Shown piece after piece: positions 55,276 to 64,000 of a stretch of DNA of 64,000 bases. The translations under genes and the position numbers were made by a program. The notes below the pieces were generated by a model, which was given only the letters and a program-made list of their open reading frames with translations, was not told the origin of the DNA and ran no database searches. The DNA is from Actinostola sp. cb2023 (taxonomy: Eukaryota; Cnidaria; Anthozoa; Actiniaria; Actinostolidae), in contig JAUJYZ010000381.1 in the NCBI GenBank assembly GCA_033675265.1, positions 224,501-288,500 of the forward strand, in the 5' to 3' direction. Numbering within the stretch: position 1 is the stretch's first letter; each line of letters begins with the position of its first letter.

Positions 55276-55740
55276 CGTTTGACCGGCTGAGAGAAATAGC
55301 CAGAGGACTGATGCGCCTATAAGTGGAAGGCAAAAAGAAAAAAGAAATCATAGACATCCTTTGTAAAACAAGAGCAAACACAGAATTTACAGAGCCTCAG
55401 CATGCTACGCAGAGGGCTGTTAAACATTTGCTCCGACATTTGCTCTGATCCAGATGATGCAAATGATGCAAAAGGAACACATACGTCTGCAGATGCAAAG
55501 ATATATAATCACCATGGCGAACATAAAGGAACAAATACGTCTGCAGATGCGCATGATATATTAATCACCATGAATCGAACATAATGCAGATACTCAAACC
55601 TTACATACAGTTGTCGATATATTTGAGAACGGCGCATGATATATTAATCACCATGAATCGAACATAATGCAGATACTCGATACATACAGTTTTGGTGCAA
55701 CATAATGCAGATACTCGATACATACAGTTTTGGTGCATAA
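55276..55740. repeat. Short irregular direct repeats
   Basis: TCTGCAGATGC, GCGCATGATATATTAATCAC and ATAATGCAGATACTCGATAC are each repeated two or three times. A + strand frame near 55280-55440 (EGKKKKEIIDILCKTRAN) looks coding-like but has stops and no recognised family. Confidence 0.6.
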
Positions 55741-56054
55741 AAACATATCGGTAGATCAATAGAGTCCTGAATTTTCACCATTCGAACCATTAGATATCAC
55801 CATTCACCATCAAACATTGGCGTTCACCATCGGTACGATCCGTACGATCCGTGCCATTTTTCTTAGGGGGCTAGAGAAGATTACACAGGGTTCCCATTCG
55901 AAAAACATAGGTCACCAGAACGAGGCATATCCCACAGAGATCCCATTAGAAGAAATTAAATACAGTGCTTGTTCGGATTCACCATCAGTACGGATGGTAA
56001 AATTGATTTCTCCGTTCGTATCTGGTTGTGTGTATTGGACATGCATGACCATGC

Positions 56055-57039
56055 ATGCACTACCTGGTTAAATGGTTTCACTTTTTGAATCCCAATAACC
56101 ATGCACTATACGGTGAGGATACCCTGGTTAATATGCTTCACTTTTTGAATTCCAATAACCATGCGCAAAACGGTGAGGATACCCTGGTTAATTGGCTTCA
56201 CTTTTTGAATCCCAATAACCATGCACTATACGGTGAGGATACCCTGATTAATTGGCTTCACTTTTTGAATCCCAATAACCATGCACTAGACGGTGAGGAT
56301 ACCCTGGTTAAATGGCTTCACTTTTTGAATCCCAAAGACCATGCACTATACGGTGAGGATACCCTGGTTATTTGGCTTCACTTTTTGAATCCCAATAACC
56401 ATGCGCAATACGGTGAGGATACCTTGATTAAATGGCTTCAATTTTTGAATCCCAATAACCATGCACTATACGGTGAGGATACCCTGGTTAAATGGCTTCA
56501 CTTTTTGAATCCCAATAACCATGCACTATACGGTGAGGATACCCTGGTTAATTGGCTTCACTTTTTGAATCCCAATAACCATGCGCAATACGGTGAGGAT
56601 ACCCTGGTTAATATGCTTCACTTTTTGAATCCCAATAACCATGCACTATACGGTGAGGATACCCTGGTTAATTGGCTTCACTTTTTAAATCCCAATAACC
56701 ATGCACATGCACTATACGGTGAGGATACCCTGGTTAATTGGCTTCACTTTTTGAATCCCAATAACCATGCGCTACACGGTGAGGATACCTTGGTTAAATG
56801 GCTTCACTTTTTGAATCCCAATAACCATGCACTATACGGTGAGGATACCTTGGTTAAATGGCTTCACTTTTTGAATCCCAATAACCATGCGCAATACGGT
56901 GAGGATACCCTGGTTAATTGGCTTCACTTTTTGAATCCCAATAACCATGCACTATACGGTGAGGATACCCTAGTTAAATGGCTTCACTTTTTGAATCCCA
57001 ATAACCATGCGCTATACGGTGAGGATACCCTGGTTAATA
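56055..57039 (+). repeat. 60-bp minisatellite, forward block
   Basis: About 16 units in the same orientation as the main array at 35320-39952, although a simple inverted arm should have them reversed. Confidence 0.95.
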
Positions 57040-57079
57040 GGCCCTTGGCAGGATTACGATCACGTGGTTGTACTGACTT

Positions 57080-57990
57080 TCCTCACCGTATTGCGCATGG
57101 TGAGTGGGATTCAAAAAGTGAAGCCATTTAACCAGGGTATCCTCACCGTATAGTGCATGGTTATTGGAATTCAAAAAGTGAAGCCAATTAACCAGGGTAT
57201 CGTCACCGTATTGCGCATGGTTATTGGGATTCAAAAATTGAAGCAACATAACCAGGGTACTCTCACCGTATTGCGCATGGTTATTGGGATTCAAAAAGTG
57301 AAGCAACATAACCAAGGTACTCTCACCGTGTAGCGCTTGGTTATTGGGATTCAAAAAGTGAAGCCATTGGTATAGTGCATGGTTATTGGGATTCAAAAAG
57401 TGAAGCCATGTAACCAAGGTATCCTCACCGTATAGTGCATGGTTATTGGGATTCAAAAAGTGAAGCCAATTAACCAGGGTATCCTCACCGTATTGCGCAT
57501 GGTTATTGGGATTCAAATAGTGAAGCCAATTAACCAGGGTATCCTCACCGTATAGTGCATGGTTATTGGGATTGAAAAAGTGAAACCATTTAACCAGGTA
57601 GTGCATGGTTATTGGGATTCAAAAAGTGAAGCCATTTAACCAAGGTATCCTCACCGTATAGTGCATGGTTATTGGGATTCAAAAAGTGAAGCCATTTAAC
57701 CAGGGTATCCTCACCGTGTAGCGCATGGTTATTGGGATTCAAAAAGTGAAGCAACATAACCAGGGAACTCTCACCGTTTAGCGCATGGTTATTGGGATTC
57801 AAAAAGTGAAGCAACATAACCAGGGTACTCTCACCGTTTAGCGCATGGTTATTGGGATTCAAAAAGTGAAGCAACATAACCAGGGTATCATCACCGTGTA
57901 GCGCATGGTTATTGGGATTCAAAATGTGAAGTAACATAACCAGGGTATTCTCACCGTTTAGCGCATGGTTATTAGGTTCCAAAAGTGGAG
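57080..57990 (-). repeat. 60-bp minisatellite, reverse block
   Basis: About 15 units in the opposite orientation. It meets the forward block at a 40-bp non-repeat spacer (57040-57079, GCCCTTGGCAGGATTACGAT and onward). Confidence 0.95.
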
Positions 57991-59010
57991 CAACATAAAC
58001 AGGGTTACTAAGTTGCATTTGGATAAGGTCAATGTTTTTTAATGCCGATGTATATATGTACGATTTTTCTTGAAAGTCAATGACTGAGTGGAAAATCACA
58101 GAGCAACTAAATACCCATTGCAGATACTATAGTCTTTATTCGGTTCTACCTAAAAAATATACATTAAGGTTTACAAGACTCTAAAATAGAAATAGAAATA
58201 TATATTATAATTATATATAAGAAATAAGTAAGATGAGGCTTTCTTTCAAAGAAATAGAAAAAAATATTATAATTATATATAAGAAATAAGTAAGATGAGG
58301 CTTTCTTTCCTCTTGTCGACCTTGTAATGGAATTAAAGAGGAAACCCTAACAAGATCTGATAAAAGCAAAGATAGTAAAAGAGAAACAAACAAAACGGTA
58401 GACAAAAAACTATGCTAGCAGAAAAGTAACATTTCAAGAACATTCTGTTCAGAGAGTGTGATGGTAAGAAAAATCATGGCAATAATATCAACAAAGAACT
58501 CCCCCCACCCCCTCCCACACACATACAGAAAAACCACACTACATTACATCAATAAAAGGTTTTATTGGTCAATACATGTACAAACATACAAAAACAATTA
58601 TAGTTAGTGCTGGAATTTTGCCTAGAAAAAATGTTGAGCTTAATCTTATGTTAATAATTCTTGATGAGTATGCATAACATCAACATAACATAATAACATA
58701 ATGACATTAAAAATACCTTATTTTTCATACTTTTCAAGTTGTGTCTATCATACTGCCGGGCTCTGTTCTTTGGATTTTTAATGAATGCAGTAGTACTCTA
58801 TAGGGAAATTGATATATTATCTAACTTACTAGTGTTTGCAGCTAAATTGCAAATGAAACATGATCAATAAATTTTGCACTTCAGGATGCTAACTGACCAA
58901 TTTCAAAACAGACTATGTTATTTGGGCCAAGATAATTCCACAGCATAAGAACATCAACTTTCATGAGAAACTAGTTCTATAACTATTGTAGAACGATTTT
59001 TCAGTTGTTT

Positions 59011-59881
59011 TTATATTATTTGTCCAACTTGGGAAACCTCTGGCACTTCCATCTCTTCCTCATTCATGTCCTATTCAATATCCATCTCACAAGCTTCCTA
59101 TTTCATAAAAATAAAATAAAATAAAATAATAAAATAAAATGAATGATCATGAATGAATGAATAAATAAATGAATGAATGAATGAATGAATGAATGAATGA
59201 ATGAATGAATATGATGAATGAATGAATGAATGAATGAATGAATGAATGAATGAATGAATGAATGAATGAATGCATGAATGACTGACTGACTGACTGACTG
59301 ACTGACTGGCTGAATAAATAAATTAATTAATGATAAAAAATTAAATAGGCAGAAATTTTAACATGATATATCTTTTTAAATCAGTAAGTTTAATAACACA
59401 CGGGCAATTTGAGTCTAGATCCAACAAGTCACATGCATGGACATTTTATACATGTGCAATTAATTGTCAGCTTAATTTGTATAAAATATTGCTTATTAAT
59501 TAAGCTTAAATAATAATAATAATAATAACAATAAAAAATATATAATAAAACAAATATAATATAAAGGACTTGTGGATCACCACTGATAAATACATGTATA
59601 GGATCCCCCTTTATTATTGCTTTTTCAAAATTTCTCATGAATCAGGGATTTAATTTGATAAATGGCATTGCACTGGTATTCCAGTTTTGTGCTCAATTTC
59701 ATTCAGACGCGATGCTTTTATAAGAAACTTGACAATGTTCTAAGAATTCCCTTTTATTCTTGTCCGTCGATCCTTCTTCTCCTTTAGCAGCAGCAGTATT
59801 ATTATTGCATACAGTATAAAACATACACGAAATGGTATAATTCAATGATTTTGTACTTACTTCGTTGTGATCGTCCGCCAT
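59011..59881 (-). pseudogene. Two-exon gene-like unit, right copy
   Basis: Exon 1 is 59861-59881 and exon 2 is 59011-59097. The same internal TAG is present as in the left copy, and the intron lacks the Mutator-like element. Confidence 0.4.
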
Positions 59882-60140
59882 TTTGAAAATTCCTACTCTA
59901 GAACCCAGTGTCCACGCGGTTCGAAATTCTTAGTAGCGCTTGGTATCCGGGCCTTGGTTTCCAAAGTTGGTTAAGCTTCACTATTCGAAGGACATATGAA
60001 ATACGCCACTCGTATTTTTCGTACGAACTACATCCGGGACTTCTGTGACATATTTTCAATATCCTCACACGTGAAGATATCGATGATGTCACTTCCGATG
60101 TTTTCCCGCTCACTTGACGCGCGTTGCAGCCGAAGTCTAA

Positions 60141-60345
60141 ATGGTGAGCGACAGGTTTGTCAAAGTCTTTAGCGAGGAACAAGAAAATGGAAAATACAAA
60201 TAAGAAGACGTTATTCGACGTGAAAATATTCAAATAATTTCTTGAAAGTGAAGATGAGAACAGGAATATTGAAAATATTCCTCCAAGCGAGCTACAAGAA
60301 TTGTCTATCATCTCCAAAAAACAGAATCTAAAAATGTTGTTTTCC
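60141..60345 (+). pseudogene. Fragment of a Crypton/KIAA1958-type tyrosine recombinase
   Basis: After MVSDRFVKVFSEEQ and a one-base frame shift, ENTNKKTLFDVKIFK, a stop, and FLESEDENRNIENIPPSELQ follow. The N-T-x-K-K-T...F..FL...N....I..I.P.EL pattern is the N-terminal SAM-like domain of the recombinases related to Cryptons (KIAA1958, QRICH1, ZMYM group). The catalytic domain is missing. Two breaks make it non-functional. Confidence 0.6.
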
Positions 60346-61146
60346 TAAAAAGTTGGAATCAAAAAAAACAATTTTGGATTTCATATGAAGCGAAAAGCTG
60401 TTGACAAGCGAGTACTCACACACCTACATCACAGTGTTGTAATTAGTCACGCAACAAACTTCCCGCAAATATTTCACAATTCATGTTTGAATACCATACA
60501 AATGTGTACTGGCAATGTGTGTAATTTCCCGCAAGCACAAAATGATTAGGCAACAAGCACTGCACGTTGTGTGCCTGGAAAACTGATACTCTGGTCACTA
60601 TCTGGTCACTATCTGTCAATGAGTAATTAGATGGTATGGACTAATCTACTTATGTAAACAGAGGCACGTTAATCTTTCGGCTTTTTCTCAAAAGACGAAA
60701 TGCCAACAAATAGGCTCACATTTTGAGTTCCTGGTCAAAGGGATTTTATCGGATGTATTTGAAACTTCACAAAAACCATGTCTGATAATTGATTTCAAAA
60801 AAATTTCTCCGATTTTTGATATTTTATTTTTTTCTTGAGTTATTAACTGATTAGTAAAAACAATGTATTTTTAGCGTACCGAAAGTTTAGCGGCAAATAA
60901 AAAAGCAATGGAGCAACTTATCGAAAATCGGAGACACCCTTTTAATAATTGATATCTCCAGAGTGCATAAAGATAATTATCTTGAATTTCCAATAAAATG
61001 CGGGTGTCAAGGAACTCACCGTATAATGCTATATGAAAATTCATTGAACTCCACTTATTTCTAAAACGCTTGTTTCTTTTTTGCTAATAGACCATTAGTT
61101 GGAATCGCCATTTATTTAGCTTTCAGAAAATGTATACTTTATAGGG
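60346..61146. other. No gene seen
   Basis: AT-rich sequence; the first 100 bp resemble 41073-41160 as noted there. Confidence 0.45.
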
Positions 61147-62094
61147 ATTTAAACACGAGGGCGCACTATAAAAGGGCATCGCTCCGCCCACAATTTTTTG
61201 AATAATAATGAATTTCAATATGTCGGACAATGGTTGAACATGGCTGAACAACGGGGTAAAATAATTTTCTTAATAAAGTCACATTTCAACCGAGTAAATT
61301 CAATGAAGAAATTGTACATTTACGTCTAAAACAGTTATAATAGACGGACGTGTCAATATTTTTCGTGTTCGGTAGTTATCTATACGATTTTCAGTCGCAC
61401 CACGCGTACGAAGAATGTTTTGAATTTCGCGCGCCATATATCACAACAATCAACATCCATATCCGTACTTCTTATCCAGGCCTAAAAATTCATGAAGCGA
61501 AATCCTCTTTGCCTGTAGTAAGCATTTCCAAGCATAAAACTATGTTCGGTCATTTCTACATAAAGCGACAAGAGTATTGTTTTCATTACACAAGTTACGT
61601 TCGTCTTCACCATAACAAGACGAACGACGTCGTTCGCCGCGAAGGCGTCTTGTTACGAGGTAAATGTGTCGAGCATTTGTACATCTCTGTACTTTTATGG
61701 TAAAGGCCTATAAGGTTTCGAAACCTATGCTGTGAGTATATTTAATTCGCAAGTGGCATTTCCATGTCTTGGCGGGTAAATTTTAGGATATAACCTACGA
61801 AAGAAACGATAAGCAGATACACTAGAGCCTTGCGACTTCAAAACGGCTTACGGTTCCAGTTCAAAGTACCATAATTTATTTTACCAAAGTGAAAAGTGAT
61901 AGTGAATTGTACAACAAAAATTATCCATGTGCGTTTTTAGTACTTATTTCCACAATCTCTTGTTCATTTGAGTTGATTTATAGAGCTTGCAGTTCTTGAG
62001 ATCCTCTCTCTGTGACGTCTCGGTTGATTTGATTGACAGATCCAACGAACTTACTAGGTAGCTCCCATTTTATAGTGCGCCCTCGTGTTTAAAT
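61147..62094. mobile_element. DNA transposon with ATTTAAACACGAGGGCGCAC ends
   Basis: A perfect inverted repeat of about 28 bp marks the two ends. The interior has a 117-codon + strand frame (61350-61703) with no family I recognise, and a short inner hairpin at TAACAAGACG (61612-61660). No clear target duplication. Confidence 0.8.
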
Positions 62095-62203
62095 GGACGG
62101 ACGGTCGGTAGGGGTACCCGGCCTGATACCCTAAGTTTGTCCTTGGCGTTAGAAAGAAAGGTGGTGAGGAGTACGAATACCTATATAATAAAAAGAAAAT
62201 TAC

Positions 62204-62300
62204 ACGTTGGCTTGAAGATATGAAGTTTATCTACCCGTGGTTAAAAAAATTCACCACTCGAAGACAAACTTCATGTCTTCGCGCCACCGTGTAATATCCT
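62204..62300. mobile_element. 97-bp fold-back MITE
   Basis: ATTACACGTTGGCTTGAAGA is inverted, with differences, at the right end (TCTTCGCGCCACCGTGTAAT). Confidence 0.75.
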
Positions 62301-62494
62301 CTATTTAAAGATGCTAAAGCGAAATATTCATCAAATAAACTTTTATTGGCTTTGGTTTCATTCGTATTTTTTTAGCAGTTTTTGCAGTGTCTGACTAGAA
62401 AAAAGGTACATTGGATTTCAAAACAAAAGTTCGTCTAGTTAGACTCTCTTCTAGCCACAGGAAACCCGAATCGAGTTGTCTGCCGAGGAGTTTA

Positions 62495-62662
62495 TAGCCT
62501 GCGTAGCCGGCCCTGGAGGGGGATTGGGAAGAAGGATGGGAGGGGAGGGGGAGGCCCTCCTCCTCCCCTCCTCCCCTCCCCCTCTTCTTCCCTTCCCCCA
62601 CCACTCCCCCCAATCCCCCTCCTAACCCCTCTCCTCTCCCCCAGAGCAAGCCACGCAGGCTA
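62495..62662. mobile_element. 168-bp MITE with 9-bp target duplication
   Basis: TAGCCTGCGTAGC is inverted at the right end as a CACGCAGGCTA end, flanked by AGGAGTTTA and AGGAGGTTA (one mismatch). The TAGCCTGCG core and 9-bp duplication are shared with the MITE at 33053. The inside is a purine-rich then pyrimidine-rich stretch. Confidence 0.8.
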
Positions 62663-62859
62663 AGGAGGTTATTAAAGTGATTACATCATCAAAGCAACCT
62701 AACACAATTAACAGAAAGCCCGACTGAGTTGATCGTGTACTCAACTACGTTATATACAAGCTGTTTTGATCAGGTAAGAAAAGTCAATTTTACAAGAGAA
62801 TGCTTTGTAATGAATTCTTCATAGAAGATTGTTCCTCTTGCGATTCATACAGTCAATAA

Positions 62860-63081
62860 GGGTGCGTTCGATTGACCCTATTCCAGAATAGGAATACACG
62901 GAATAAACACTTGGATGCTTTTATTTCAGCACATTTAAAATTCCAAACGTGTTCCTTATAACTTTATTATGACACAACAAGGAATCGTTTTATTTTACAG
63001 TGGACAGTAGCTGCGTGACAACGATTTAGGGATGTTATTCCGTCTAATCCTATTCTGGAATAAGGTCAATCGAACGCACCC
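62860..63081. mobile_element. Harbinger-type MITE, copy 2
   Basis: It has the same ends as 20315-20538 (GGGTGCGTTCGATTGACC) and TAA on both sides (62857-62859, 63082-63084). The interiors differ, as expected of MITEs sharing only their ends. Confidence 0.87.
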
Positions 63082-63085
63082 TAAG

Positions 63086-63297
63086 TTTGTCCACCTCGGA
63101 AAAGCACATTTACACATTTGCACATTTACACATTCGCAACATCACGTGTATATATTCGTTTTGCGCACGTGGAACCCAGATAGATAGATTCAGTAGAAGT
63201 ATATACAGTATATACAGAAGATTTCAGGTGGAGAGTTGTATTTCAGCGCTTGCCAAAGTGTAAATGTGTAAATGTGCTTTTCCGAGGTGGACAACCT
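63086..63297. mobile_element. Fold-back MITE
   Basis: TTGTCCACCTCGGAAAAGCA is inverted at the right end, together with neighbouring CATTTACACATTT words. Confidence 0.8.
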
Positions 63298-63550
63298 TAG
63301 AATAAGAATAATACATATTACGTCTAGGGAGCATCATACAGCTCGCATGCAGCGCTCAATTGCTCTTACAATCAGATACTGATAATCCCGGGTCGATATT
63401 TCACTATTGCGATGGTACAAAAGATTCGTGTTACTGATCATTAGAATAAGAATAATACATACGTCTAGGAGCATCATACAGCTCGCATGCAGCGCTCAAT
63501 TGCTCTTACAATCAGATACTGATAATCCCGGGTCGATATCTCACTATTTT
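63297..63550. repeat. Tandem duplication, period about 144 bp
   Basis: TTAGAATAAGAATAATACAT starts at about 63298 and again at 63441; about 110 bp are nearly identical. A further remnant (GACGGTACATAAGATTCGT) is at about 63703. Confidence 0.85.
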
Positions 63551-64000
63551 AGATTATAGTATTAAATTATAGTAAATTCTATATATTATATCTTAGGTGG
63601 CCTATAGTAGGGAATCTCGAATTCTGCTTAGGTCCACCTCAGATTCATTAGATTCACTGTGAATGAATGTAATGCATTTGGAATTTGATTAAATAAATAT
63701 TGCGACGGTACATAAGATTCGTATTGCTTTATTTAGCTGAGCCTCGACTAACCAAATATATTAGCGATGCGAAACCTCCGAATGTAAATTAGTCAACTTC
63801 GCAGCTGTATCCTTTGTCGTCTAGCGTTGCATGAAACAAAGGTAACGGCGGCGAAGGAGATTAAATCATACCATACACACTGGAGTGATTACTGGCAACA
63901 ATGACGTACTTGGACGTACGTGCGATGGTCTGAGATCCAGGTTAAGGGCGACTTTATTCGTTAACGTAGAAATTAGTATCATTAATCCAGGTTACAGTAA
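63551..64000. other. No gene seen
   Basis: AT-rich sequence to the end of the window. Confidence 0.45.

Larger units (their letters stand above)
55980..59990. repeat. Right arm of the large inverted duplication
   Basis: Reverse-complement match to 31433-40000, without the two insertions present on the left. Its array is split into two opposed halves. Confidence 0.9.

Noticed and set aside
59898..60317. 139-aa reverse-strand open frame
   Set aside because: It overlaps the recombinase fragment in the opposite sense and the arm border; no recognisable domain.

Overview
The window is eukaryotic DNA from an animal: genes are split into small exons with GT-AG introns, and the spaces between them are full of short DNA transposons, microsatellites and decayed mobile-element genes. 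The host-type proteins are conserved in metazoans. Several repeat ends resemble elements I associate with anthozoan cnidarians, but this is a recollection that I could not check, so I place the organism only as a marine invertebrate, possibly a cnidarian.

Layout. (1) 1-2.75 kb: last three coding exons of DNAJC2 (ribosome-associated J protein), + strand. (2) 2.75-7.6 kb: intergenic transposons and microsatellites. (3) 7.7-28.7 kb: a complete 14-exon SLC5 sodium/solute symporter gene on the - strand, converging on DNAJC2. All exon phases join to give 677 residues. Its intron after exon 7 holds about 100 tandem copies of a 54-bp unit made from the last 46 nt of exon 7 plus the 5' splice site. 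(4) 29.2-31.2 kb: a fold-back element around a broken Pif1-type helicase fragment. (5) 31.2-60 kb: a large inverted duplication whose arms carry a tiny two-exon gene-like unit and arrays of a 60-bp minisatellite. The 15.3-kb centre holds decayed mobile genes, one with a 2A-like motif, a small putative secreted-peptide gene and a family of hairpin-ended elements. (6) 60-64 kb: a tyrosine-recombinase (Crypton-type) fragment and several MITEs.

The most interesting signals are the exon/5'-splice-site satellite in the SLC5 gene, three copies of a type I hammerhead ribozyme inside a dispersed repeat (31.6, 31.9 and 55.0 kb), and the hairpin-ended element family whose two ends carry matching sequence variants and are nested inside one another. 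Apart from DNAJC2, SLC5 and perhaps the peptide gene at 45.96 kb, I see no intact host gene; most long open frames come from repeat units whose length is a multiple of three.
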